The translations under genes and the position numbers were made by a program. Under the pieces are notes generated by a model. The model worked only from the letters and a program-made list of their open reading frames with translations. It was not told where the DNA came from and did not search any database. From Epiperipatus broadwayi (taxonomy: Eukaryota > Onychophora > Udeonychophora > Euonychophora > Peripatidae): DNA of 64,000 nucleotides. Where the stretch lies: the NCBI GenBank assembly GCA_028023455.1, contig JAQFVV010000180.1:1180001-1244000 (forward strand), written 5' to 3'. Positions 1-10,929 of the stretch are shown here, one piece after another. Each line of letters opens with the position of its first letter. Within the stretch, counting starts at the first letter, position 1.

Positions 1-3000
1 AGCAACTTTTATACTAACTTGAAAAATCCCTCCATACACTCTATATTACTATGCAACACTTCATAATGCACACAGGGAAATTAAATAAAATTTTATAACT
101 TCAAAATGTTAGCATAAACCAGGTAACTGCCTTTTCCTGAGGCTACATATTATGTGAGGAACTAGTCTCTTCACATTTACTTTTAATAGGCATGCAAAAC
201 ATTTTACCACAACTATATAAATAATTCCCTAATTAAGTAATAAGTATAAATGGAACTGGGATCAAGTCCTTGAGCTCCTAATATCTGCATACATAGTAAT
301 TAAATGATAAGATAGTTATTTTCTATCTATCCCTTTGAGGTAGTGCAATAACTCTATCTCAGTAATAATCAACATTTGCAGCTTCACACATACACACACA
401 GGGTGATATAGTCTTGATGCAAAATAACAAAGTTTTAACCAATCATGAACAAAACCCATGAACTATATTAATTTCAAAAGTCAAGCACTGAGCAACATCC
501 ATCTAAGATTTATGATCCAAACAGATCGCATCTACATGTTAAGGCATAGCAATGACTATTCAAATGACTTTCACAGCTCTACCAGTAGGCATATAATTTT
601 GATTTTAAAAAAAATCTTTTTTTTTATATGACAAATATATAAGCATTCATGCTTTCTCATTATTATACATTAACACTTTTTTTAAAAAAAAAAAACTTCA
701 ACAGTTTCTTATAGGTCAAAATCATTTCTTTTTTTTTAAATTTCCTATGACTGTCAAATATCTATTAAACATAATAACAAACATATAAATAAAAGCAAAA
801 TAAATAAACAATAAAACATTATGCATTGTCTTTTTAATTTGGGTTCCTTCAGAGCTAAGTCTGAATATTTTGCTAGGTCAAGGCCAATTTGACAGAAAAC
901 ATGTGTGTATTGTACATAAACACCATTTACCATTTTTCAATTCACTGCCCTGGAAAACACATTAGATCTGTCTTACTTTTATGATTGTGGAAGCTCATAA
1001 AATTCTTTTCATTCAGGATGTAGCTACATTGATACTTGATATTTTCATATTTAATCATGATAATTAAAACTGTTGAAAAATAGTTCTGCAGATTACTTTT
1101 GTTTTTTAAACACTTTTGTTCTCAGGTTCAAATCCAGATGCTTGGTTTACATTTTAATACATAATTTTATTTTTCTTTAAGCTTCATTTTTTTTCTTTTA
1201 CAAGAAGAAAAAAATTCAAATGAAACCAGTGTTCTAGATGCTCTATTTCCACATATATTCTTAGGTTGGATTTTATTAGTGATGAAAAAGAATTGCTAAT
1301 TTATTTTCAGCAATTATTTTCTATACATTTCATAAGTGTCCATTGTGTATTTGATTGATTCAAATAAGCTATATTGGCACATTATTTCCTGATGAAATCA
1401 CAATCAAAAAAAATTATTAATAAGAATAATGGGTATTTAAGTAAATTTATATCAAAATCCAGTTATTCCTGAAAGTTTTTAATTAAGCCACAGATAAAAT
1501 ATTGTTCATGAGATCTCTTTTTTTAAATGAATTTTTAAAAGCCAAATATGAAGATTGAGGTATTGGATACAAAAGCTTTTGCTGAAAACTAATTTTGCCA
1601 CGATTGATTTTGAAGGAGAGACCTGTACTTCCATCTGTATCTTTTAGCACTTCATATTAATTTTTACCTATACACTTCTTAATTTTTAGTCAACTGCTAT
1701 CTGAGACTAACGATCAGAGAAGACGATCAGATATAGAATTAGCAAGAGAAATTCCCCCTTTACTTCATTTGCATTAGCTTTTATAAAAAAAAGTCACCTG
1801 CAAGTTTTTTTGCTTTGATCCTCCTTAACTACCGATTATTTCAGACAACCTTTGACAACATTTGTTATTGTTGGTTTTGGTTTGCTGACTTCAGCACTGA
1901 TTACATTTATTTTATCTTTCTTAACACATTTTCCCTTCTTTGATCTACGAAAAATATTTAAAAGAAAATGTATATATAATTGTGGATATTTTATAAAACT
2001 GATTTTATATAAATAAATTTCTTCTTTAAAATTTAAAATCAAATTTAGAACTGAAAACAATAAGAAATTCCTGTAAAACCCATACAAAATAAATTCCTTT
2101 TTACATTATACTATCAAATAGTCTACAGTACAATGTGTAAATTTCCAAGAAAAAAAAATCTATATATGCATCATACACACACACTTGCATGCACATACTC
2201 ACAATACTAAATAGTGACCTGCTTGTTCATATTCCTATTAGTACAATATCTTTCATAATTTCCAAAAAACTTAAACCTTTTCTCATAAAAAGAACTGTTA
2301 AACAAATGCTATTTTTAACAAGTTCAATTTCTATTTGTACTAACATTTTTATTCATAAATATTGTGATTCATAAAGACCTTTCTGTCTAGACTTATATAA
2401 ATTAACATTTTAAGATATTATAGTGCACGTAATAGTCAATTTCCCCTTCCCTCTACATAATGTTACGTTTTAATTTAAATAAAATACAAACATATTTTTC
2501 TCTATACATTAACTTCAAGCCTCACAGTTATTGGTCTCTCTAAAAAAAGTTTTTAACTTTTCTTGAACTTAAAAAAATTTTTTTACTCGGATATAGTTAA
2601 GAAACTAATCCTACTATTTATTTCCCAATCATCCACATACAGATACACATTAATCACATTACAGCAATGTTTATGGATGTAATTATTTTTGAACATATGT
2701 ACATTTTACCTTGTTACATAGAATCACTGTGTAAACCTCAATGGGTAAGTGTACCCAAAATTTTTGTAGTCTTTTATTAATAAAGGTTACTTTGAGAAAA
2801 AAAAAAAAAAGAAACTAAGGGTTACAATATATAAAAGAGAAAATATTCAAATTTTAAAAACAACTGCTTGAAACTACTGTTTGTATAAGAATAATGGGGC
2901 TATTATTTATGGTGAAAGAATTTAGGTGTTTAAATCTTTAATTCATCAGAAGTAAAAAAATTGTCAAAATTAATGAAAGAATCATCATTATCAATATGTT

Positions 3001-3514
3001 GGTACATGATTTTGTATCAGATGGAAAATGATAACCTAGGCTGACATTTTTCTTACACATAGTAACAAAAATTTAATTCATCCAGTGCATTTGAATCAGA
3101 AATATCTATTACCATCAATATACAGTGTTTGGTTTCTCAAATTAAAATCTAAATGAAGAATTAAAGATAAGGTTGGTTATATTTTTTAAATAGGATTGAC
3201 CATAACAAATGCTGGATAATGCAAATTAACTTCATTTATTTTGAATGGAAGAATGATTTTAAATCTTTGATGCCACATTGAGATTTGAAGGATTGATCTA
3301 CTTTTTATTACAGACTATCACAATTTGAGACTGTTGCACATGAGATAATCCACAGTCATAAGTTCAATATAATATATTCTATGCAACAAAATTAATAATA
3401 GAATTAAAATGAATATAATCACTTTATTAAATTTTAAAACAATAAAATAACAAAGAAAAAAATGCCAAAAAATTGAAGTGAAAAAGTCATGTTGTATTAA
3501 TTATTTATGATTAA
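1..3514. other. AT-rich intergenic DNA, no gene recognised
   Basis: Low-complexity AT-rich sequence with several homopolymer runs and short CA runs. Open frames here are short and match no family I know. At about 2776-2812 an AATAAA-like signal is followed by a run of 14 A, which could be the 3' end of a retroposed or transcribed plus-strand sequence, but nothing coding is recognisable upstream. Confidence 0.5.
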
Positions 3515-3639
3515 GATGTATTTTATTAAAACAGGAAAAACTCTCCATGTAATAGTACCACTCAGTACCAACCAGAATAATCAATGGATGCCAGAAAGCT
3601 TGTGCATAAAATACCTATCTAGTGCCTATTCATCCAATA

Positions 3640-3681
3640 TTCCCAGACTAGTTTCTGGTTTATGGCCTTCATCAGTGAGAA
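3640..3681 (-). ncRNA. Hammerhead ribozyme, family B, intact core
   Basis: Read on the minus strand: 5' stem I UUCUCA, CUGAUGA box, 13-nt stem-loop II, GAA box, palindromic ACUAGU forming a minimal stem III, cleavage base C, then 3' stem I UGGGAA. Stem I forms six pairs including one G-U. Relative to the 3817 copy, the fifth pair changes from C-G to U-A, a compensatory substitution. Stem II is weak here (two G-C pairs, then a C-A mismatch). Confidence 0.82.
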
Positions 3682-3816
3682 GCTTTCGATTTGAGAGCAC
3701 TGCACCTAGATCTTAGGATCTAATGCAACCCTCCAGCAACCACCCTTTATCTCTACTTAACTACAAAACTCTGAGAATAAAATTGAAAACAATATTTTCA
3801 ATCTAAGCTCAATAGC

Positions 3817-3858
3817 TCCTCACTGACAAAGGCCATAAGCCAGAAACTAGTCTGGGGA
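3817..3858 (+). ncRNA. Hammerhead ribozyme, family B, core substitution
   Basis: 5' stem I UCCUCA pairs with 3' UGGGGA (six pairs, one wobble). Stem II is GGC/GCC with an AUAA-containing loop. The GAA box and ACUAGU stem III are intact. The core reads CUGACAA, so the conserved G8 is replaced and this copy should cleave poorly or not at all. Predicted cleavage would follow 3852. Confidence 0.78.
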
Positions 3859-4023
3859 TATTGGATGAGTAGGCACTATATAGGGATTTTGTGCACAAGC
3901 CTTCTGGAATCCAGTGATTACTCTGGTTGGCACTAAGTGGCACTACTATATGGAGAGTTTTGCCTGTTTTAATAACAGTAATGTGCTAGCATAAGAAATA
4001 GTGATCATGTGATGTATTTTATT

Positions 4024-7000
4024 GTTAAAATATATATTATACAGTGATCTAATTTTTCAATTTGAAGGGATTCTGCTGCCACAACAATTTTGCTGAATTT
4101 TTTTTATCACTTTAATTTTCTTCATCGCATCAATCTTATGACATAATTTTTCTGAATTATAGATTATTTAGTTTATTGTTAGGTAAATGATTATCAGCAT
4201 AGAGTTAAAAATCATATAATATATAGAGGAAAACCAGTGATTATATTTCCATATAGCAAATTGTTATTAAATCAACATTTAAAATAAGCATATATTTTAT
4301 AATATGTATATTATAATGGACAAACATCTAATATCCATTATCACAGAGTACCACTGTATCTCTAACCTAAAAATTTATAGTTTAATGATGAGGATAGTAA
4401 AGATAAATGTCTACTATGGCTGTACCATTACTCAGATATCAAAAATCACCTCTAGGTCACAAAAAGCAGAGATTCATGGCAAATAAAAATTGGCAGAACA
4501 GACAGCAGTAACAAAACATTGGAGAAATCAAATAATTAACAAAACACTGTTTATTAGCAATTTAACAAAGCATGGAATAATTCCATTGTAGGGTTTAATA
4601 CCACAGAGTTTGATGTAAGCATATAGTGTATTTGATATCCAATGGATTATATTGTACTTTCCAATAAAAAATTCTTATAATACTATGAGATCATCTCTGA
4701 AGTTTGATATTAACTCAATGATTTATTCAGATGTGTGCACATACATATACACTTTACTTTTGCATGAAACAAACAATCAATAATAGAGTAACCTTAATCA
4801 TTATACATATTCACACATGCAGGTCATTACAAAAATTAAGCCTATATGCTGTGTTTTTGAGCCAATCACTAAAACATAGAACACCAATAAATAGGCCTCT
4901 TAATCACTCCTATCATAAAGCAATAATATATATCATCATGGAAAGAAATGTATCTACAGCCAATGTAAAACAACCAACCATGAGTAGCTCAAGTGGTGAC
5001 AATAATATAATCACAAAAAGCCAAAACATATAATAATAAATTCATGTGATTGATAAATATCCAGGATTACCATATACAATGCACACTTGCACATATATTA
5101 AATCTTTAATTTCAAGTACGTGAAGCAAACAAAGTAAAAAAGTAAAACTAATAAATAATTTAATTCTCTTACCAATGATTTATATAGTTATGTGCATATT
5201 AAGACAAGCACAATATAATAATCATTTTAAAATTTTGCAATGTATTATTAATTAACATTAAATATAAACTATACAATGTATTAGAAAAAATATCTATTTT
5301 TCAAACAATCTTTTTTTTTTTTAAATTAAAAACTTTTCTTTAAAAGTAACATGGATTGTAATTAAACAACCATAGAAGTAATTATCTTTTTAGTAAAACT
5401 TTATGTGGGGGGAAAATGATTAAACTTTGATTTTTTTTCAAAAAAACTTTTTATGAGAAGGAACATCCAGAATTTTAAAAGTGAACTAGTTTCTATTATT
5501 AAAACTAAAAATACTTTGCTATCAGTAATATTACATTAGCTAAAATATTAAAACAAATATTAATAAAAATTAGTTTAAGAAACATGTAAATGCACATAAT
5601 TTAATGTATCTATTACTGGCTATTGATAATGTTTTATAAAATAATTCATAATTAGTAGGTCACCTTATGTCCTTGAGAAAAGATGATGAAAGGAAATATT
5701 ATTTTTGGAAAAATTGAATTTGATATAGACTCATGTATATGTGCAATAGTTTTCATAGTAATTCCCATGTGAAGTTTTTTATTTACTTATTTCTTTTTAA
5801 TCTTGTAGGGAAAGTTTTCCTGAAATTGTTCTTTCATACTGAGAAATGAGTTTGTTGAAATACAGCTGTAACAGTAGCTAGCACTTTGGTGGTTTTTCAG
5901 CAAGTAAGGTTAGACCTTCAGTGAGGTTATAACTGGAGAAGTGAAGTTCATTTTTTGGTACTTTAGCTGTTCATGATTTTTAACATAACTATGAAAAAGA
6001 TATCGATAAATCATTCAATCTTGATCAAAATTGCTAAAGAAGAAATAAAAAAAAAAAGTTCCTGACTCAGTTTTTAAAGTCAAAAGAAGTTTTAACCAAG
6101 CTGTTAGTACATTATGAATTTAATTATAGAAATGTTTTCAATAATGAAACCCATGTGCTAAATTTCACTAAAATATATCATTTTTTATGTAACCTGTCTC
6201 ACTAAAAAAAATGTAAAGAAAAAGTTACTTTTTAAATAATCTGCAAGCTTGTCTCCAGCCATGAACATGAGTGCCTCTGAGTGTTACAAAGAAATTTTAT
6301 TTGGAAAGAAAATAGATAAAATTTTGATATTTAATAACCTGAAAAGAGACAAATTAAGCATGTATATTGTGAAGAAACCTTCAAGATGAAAACTTACATG
6401 AAAAAACTGAAAGTTATAACTAGAAAGAAGGAGACCACAGGAAAATAAAACTATGGTTGAAGGTATTTTTTTGTGAACATCATATTTTTATTTATAGTTA
6501 AAAGATTTTTTAATAAAAGTAATAATTGATAATTTTTAATAATTTTATTAAAACATGTTTTTTTTAATTCATTTGATTTGTCTTTTCAAAGTGTAAAAGT
6601 GTTTTAAGTGATTTATTTTTTATTAAATTACATTTAATAATTGTTTATTTCATTTTCCCTCCAAAATTCAACAAATGATTAATTAAGCTAATTTAAAGTT
6701 TCTCTGATTTTGAAAATGTTGTTTTACCAACTTTGTTATTTAAAAAAATAAATCAATGAAAGCAAAAGTTAATTAATTTAATGAATAGAAATTGGCTGGT
6801 TAATTATATTTTTTATAATACTATAATTTTTTGATATAATGAATGTTTAAATTTTCATATTATCATGTCATTTTCTATTTTTTATTTATTGCTAATAAGT
6901 TTACTAAATAATTGTTTTAAAATATTCTAGTGTTGTCTTTATTTTTCCAGCTATATATCACATAAACTGACAGTGTGTGAATTGATTTCAATATAGTTTA

Positions 7001-7568
7001 AAGTTTGATGGTGTCTTTTCAAATTATCCCAGAAAAGCTATTTAATTGTAATAGAATAAACCTATGGAGTATTTAAAATTATTTAGTATAAGCTGTTATA
7101 TTTCTTTATTAATCTCTTGCTCACAGTAATGGTTCATAGAGCTCTTGCTTCCTGACCTATATTAGAGCATAATGGATAATTATATGGATGTTGGGGGTTG
7201 TATTAGTGTTTGAACATCCAGATAATAAACTTACATAGCACAATGTCCATGCACTACATTTTATATTTTTTATTAGAAATTTAATTTATTGTTGGTCAGT
7301 ACATTAATGGTACTATATGGTCAGGACACTGAAGATGATCAGCATATTTTAACATTTCAGCATTATTATTTTTGATGAGTAATGATTATTATTTTCCTGT
7401 AATGCTGCAGATGCAACTTATGTTTTGTTCATGCTGACTCTCTGCTCATATTCATTGGATAGCATTTATCCTGATACTCATATTCACTGTATTCCTTTTA
7501 TATTTTGTTTGGGATAATAATGGTTTTCCATCTCTCCATATTCCCATATTAACTTCTATATTTTCTCT
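4024..7568. other. AT-rich DNA, no gene recognised
   Basis: Low-complexity AT-rich sequence with poly-A and poly-T runs. No domain-bearing frame, RNA gene or repeat boundary was recognised on either strand. Confidence 0.5.
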
Positions 7569-7636
7569 ACCATTACAATATATATATAAATTATTGTTTT
7601 TTACCATTACAATATATATATAAATTATTGTTTTTT
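7569..7636. repeat. 34-bp tandem duplication
   Basis: Two identical 34-bp units, each starting ACCATTACAATATATATA and ending in a T run (7569-7602 and 7603-7636). They abut the left end of the PLE palindrome. This could be a duplicated target site or a slippage product at a TA-rich insertion point. Confidence 0.85.
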
Positions 7637-7706
7637 GGGTTAAACCATATGTTATTTCCCATTACTATCCGACATTTCAACAAACTAGCTTCCACCATTG
7701 TTAAGG

Positions 7707-8328
7707 TTAACTTTTAAAAGAAAAACTGTTAGATCTCAAACAGTAACATGACTGAGTGTGAGATGAGAAATGAGATTCAACTTGAAATAGTTCAGCATTC
7801 AAAGTATGAGAATTATCAAAATGTTTATTTCCATCAGTTTTTTCACCTATTATTAATTTTAAGTTAATATTAGAAGATAGGAATAAAATGAGAGGTTTCC
7901 ACATAGCTGGAATACGTTGTGCTTCATCAATCCTATTTAAAACAGTAGGTCTTTTTAATATTTCAATTGACTCTCTCATGGTTCTTAAATCATACTTTTC
8001 CAAGTATTTTTTCATTGTAAAAATTAGGATTGTGACAAATTTCTAAAAAATAGAAAATAAAAACTGATGTCATAATTTTCTGATTAAAAGCATTTATATA
8101 TTCCTTAATTCTGACATTTATTCATCTATTAGCCTGGACTACATAGCTTCTTGAGCACTGCAAACATGCAATTTCATAAAGCCCCAGGTGTTCCAAAAAT
8201 ACTCTGTCTTTAGGTTTGTATAAAAAATCACCAATTTTCTTGCCAATAGAAAAAGTTGTCTTTATATTAAAACTAGATAGTCTTATAATGATCTTATCAG
8301 TAACTCCTTTAATATAAGATAAAACCAT
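7707..8328 (-). pseudogene. PLE reverse transcriptase C-terminus plus GIY-YIG endonuclease, left arm
   Basis: The frame entering from 8328 reads VLSYIKGVTDKI, then FNIKTTFS and KIGDFLYKPKD, then GLYEIACLQCSRSYVVQANR. The last segment matches the GIY-YIG start as found in Penelope-like elements (G-x-Y-x-I-x-C-x-x-C, then a YVGQ-like motif). The earlier part is the usual linker between RT and endonuclease. In PLEs this nuclease nicks the target to prime reverse transcription. The protein breaks after this point and resumes in another frame at 8015-7707 (MKKYLEKYDLRTMRESIEIL...), the distal nuclease region. No RT catalytic motifs remain, so the copy is 5'-truncated and dead. Confidence 0.7.
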
Positions 8329-8516
8329 TTTATTATAAGATGAATTGTCAATTCTATTATCTTTTTTCCCTTTAGCATCAATGTTATGTAAAGCCTTTCA
8401 TATGAAAATATTCTACTTTCTAATAATTATAATAGAAATATCAAATATAAGACTTTACATAGCATTGATCCTAAAAGAAAAAAGAGGATAGAATTGACAA
8501 TTCATCTTATAATAGA

Positions 8517-9130
8517 GTGGTTTTGCCTTATATTAAAGGATTTATTGATAAGATCACTAGAAGACTATCTAGTTTTAATATAAAGACAACTTTTTCTGCT
8601 GGCAAGAAAATTGGTGATTTTTTACACAAACCTAAAGTCAAGTATTTTTGCAACACCAGTGGGTTTATGACATTCTATGTTTTCAGTGCTCAAGAAGCTA
8701 TGTAGGTCAGGCTACTAGATGAATAAATATCAGAATTAAGGAACATATACATGTTTTTAATCAGATAATTAAGACATCAGTTTTTACTTCCCATTTTTTA
8801 GAACTTGGTCACAAGCCTTATTTTGACAATGCAAAAATGCTTGCTAATTTGGAAAAGTGTGATTTAAGAACCATGAGAAAGTCAATTGAAATATTAAAAA
8901 GACCTACTGGTTTAAATAGGACTAATAAAGCACAATGTATTCCAGCTATGTGAAAATTACTCATTTTATCTCCGTCTTCTAATATTAACTTAAAATTATA
9001 CTGATGGAAATAAACAATTTGATAAGCCTCATATTGTGAATGCTGAACTACTTCAAGTTGAATCTCATTTCTCATGTCACACTCAGTCACATTACTGTTT
9101 GAGATCTAATGATTTTTCTTTCAAAAGTTA
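8517..9130 (+). pseudogene. PLE GIY-YIG endonuclease remnant, right arm
   Basis: This is the mirror copy of the left arm. It opens with VLPYIKGFIDKITRRLSSFN and KIGDFLHKPK, followed by a frame-broken GIY-YIG segment near 8650-8720 and the distal nuclease region near 8815-8960, whose reading frame is interrupted by stops. It reads outward, away from the left arm. Function lost. The identification rests on the PLE linker plus GIY-YIG pattern and on its pairing with the left arm. Confidence 0.65.
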
Positions 9131-9356
9131 ACCTTGACAGTGGTGGATGCTAGTTCATCAAAATATCGAGTATGTAATGGAAAATAACACATGGTTTAAC
9201 TCAAAAAACAATAATTTATCTTTATCATACAACTGTGAAAACATTAATATATATATATGACAATAGATGGTGTTCTACCAAAAACACCATCAAGCGTAGT
9301 TTTTTGTTTATATAAACATCAGAGCAAGCATTCACTATCTCTAACTTTAATTTCCA

Positions 9357-9400
9357 CCTTCAGATCATGATTTCAAGCTATTTGCTATCGTCAGTTAAGG
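9357..9400 (-). ncRNA. Hammerhead ribozyme, family A (array 1, minus copy)
   Basis: The CUGACGA box, stem II AGC/GCU, GAA box, palindromic AUCAUGAU and cleavage base C are all present. Stem I is CCUUAA against UGAAGG, five of six pairs. It is the only minus-oriented hammerhead in this array. Confidence 0.8.
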
Positions 9401-9919
9401 ACAAGAATAAGAAAATAGATCTAAACACAAACTCTGAGCGTTTATGAAACAGTTTCTATTCAGCTTGCAAGTGTGAATCTTTTAGACACGCAATGTCTTC
9501 AAACTCAGCATATCAAGCCAGATAGCTACATGGGTCTGATCTCAGTTCAGCTCATCACCACATAGTAGAAGCCTCTGCAATATATATATCATTGCAAGAA
9601 AGACCTCAAAGGTACATTTATGAAAAACAAAAAAACTATGCTTGATAGTGTTTTTGGTAGAACGCCATCTATTATCATAAATACAAGCATTAGCAAGTTT
9701 TAACATGTGTTTTTTTGTTTTTCATAAATTACCTATGAGGTCTTTCTTGCAATGATATATATTGCAGAGGCTTCTACTATGTGGTGATGCTGAACTGAGA
9801 TCAGACCCATGTAGCTATCTGGCTTGCTATGCTGAATTTGAAGATATTACGTGTCTAAAAGATTCACCTGTTTCATAAATGCTCAGAGTTTGTGTTTAGA
9901 TCTATTTTCTTATTCCTGT

Positions 9920-9963
9920 CTTTCACTGACGATAGAAAATAGCTTGAAATCATGATCTGAAGG
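9920..9963 (+). ncRNA. Hammerhead ribozyme, family A (array 1, plus copy 1)
   Basis: Stem I CUUUCA/UGAAGG forms six pairs (one wobble). Intact CUGACGA and GAAA boxes; AUCAUGAU stem III; predicted cleavage after 9957. One stem II pair is lost by a C to A change. Confidence 0.85.
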
Positions 9964-10323
9964 TGGAAATTAAAGTTAGAGATAGTGAATGCTTGCTCTG
10001 ACATTTATGTAAACAAAAAACTACACTTGACGGTGTTTTTGGTAAAACACCATCTATTGTCATAAATACAAGCGTTAGCAAGTTTTAACTTGTCTTTTTT
10101 GTTTTTCATAATGTACCTTTGAGGTTTTTCTTGCAATGATATATATTGCAGAGGCTTCTACTATGTGCTGATGCTGAACTGATATCAGACCCATGTAGCT
10201 ATCTGGCTTGCTATGCTGAGTTTGAAGACATTACATGTCTAAAAGATTCACGCTTGCAAGCTGAATAGAAACTGTTTCATAAACACTCAGAGTTTGTGTT
10301 TAGATCTATTTTCTTATTCCTGT

Positions 10324-10367
10324 CCCTCACTGACGATAGAAAATAGCTTGAAATCATGATCTGAAGG
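10324..10367 (+). ncRNA. Hammerhead ribozyme, family A (array 1, plus copy 2)
   Basis: Intact CUGACGA and GAAA boxes. Stem I CCCUCA/UGAAGG has one C-A mismatch. Predicted cleavage after 10361. The core starts 404 bp after that of the previous unit. Confidence 0.83.
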
Positions 10368-10726
10368 TGGAAATTAAAGTTCAAGATAGTGAATGCTTGC
10401 TCTGATGTTTATGTAAACAAAAAACTATGCTTGACAGTGTTTTTGGTAGAACACCATCTATTGTCATAAATACAAGCATTAGCAAGTTTTAACTTGTGTT
10501 TTTTTGTTTTTCATAAATGTACCTTTGAGGTCTTTCTTGCAATGATATATATTGCAGAGGCTTCTATGTGGTGATGCTCAACTGAGATCAGACCCATGTA
10601 GCTATCTGGCTTGCTATGCTCAGTTTGAAGACATTGCATGTCTAAAAGATTCATGCTTGCAAGCTGAATAGAAACTGTTTCATAAACACTCAGAGTTTGT
10701 GTTTAGATCTATTTTCTTATTCCTGT

Positions 10727-10770
10727 CTCTCACTGACAATAGCAAATAGCTTGAAATCATGATCTGAAGG
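10727..10770 (+). ncRNA. Hammerhead ribozyme, family A (array 1, plus copy 3), core substitution
   Basis: Same layout, 403 bp after the previous unit. The core reads CUGACAA (conserved G8 lost), so activity is doubtful. Stem II AGC/GCU and stem III AUCAUGAU are intact. Confidence 0.78.
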
Positions 10771-10929
10771 TGGAAATTAAAGTTCAAGATAGTGAATGCT
10801 TGCTCTGATGTTTATGTAAACAAAAACTTATGCTTGACGGTGTTTTTGGTAGAACGCCATCTATTGTCATAAATACAAGCATTAGCAAGTTTTAACTTGT
10901 GTTTTTTTGTTTTTCATATATATATATAA

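Larger units (their letters stand above)
3515..4023. mobile_element. Family B hammerhead repeat, inverted dimer with 13-bp target duplication
   Basis: The element occupies about 3528-4010 and is flanked by the direct repeat GATGTATTTTATT (3515-3527 and 4011-4023). A minus-oriented copy (about 3528-3815) is joined to a plus-oriented partial copy (about 3816-4010), so the ends form a long imperfect palindrome. Each half contains a hammerhead ribozyme motif (3640-3681 minus, 3817-3858 plus). No protein is encoded. The same repeat recurs at 20727-21748. Size, lack of coding capacity, target duplication and ribozyme fit a retrozyme or a solo/defective terminal repeat of a Penelope-like element. 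The plus copy begins almost exactly at the 5' strand of hammerhead stem I. Confidence 0.8.
7615..9222. mobile_element. Penelope-like element, head-to-head inverted copies (PLE1)
   Basis: The two arms are reverse complements of each other (about 7615-8397 and 8449-9222) around a spacer near 8398-8448. Each arm encodes, reading outward, the C-terminal end of a PLE reverse transcriptase followed by a GIY-YIG endonuclease. Both copies are 5'-truncated at the centre and have their 3' ends outward. The arms differ by scattered substitutions and indels, so the inversion is not recent. Confidence 0.75.
9260..10913. repeat. Family A hammerhead tandem array (retrozyme-like)
   Basis: One minus-oriented unit (about 9260-9640) is followed by plus-oriented units continuing to about 10913. 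Plus-strand hammerhead cores start at 9926, 10330 and 10733, giving a period of 403-404 bp. The array sits between TA-rich sequence on both sides, suggesting insertion into a TA run. No protein is encoded. Each unit contains one type I hammerhead ribozyme. Tandem units of about 400 bp with a hammerhead and no coding capacity are the hallmark of animal retrozymes, non-autonomous elements thought to be moved by Penelope-like machinery. PLE copies lie immediately on both sides. Confidence 0.85.

Noticed and set aside
9260-10913. Considered a CRISPR-like or satellite array
   Set aside because: Repeat units are about 400 bp without short spacers and the context is eukaryotic. The hammerhead and mobile-element setting explain the structure better than a plain satellite.
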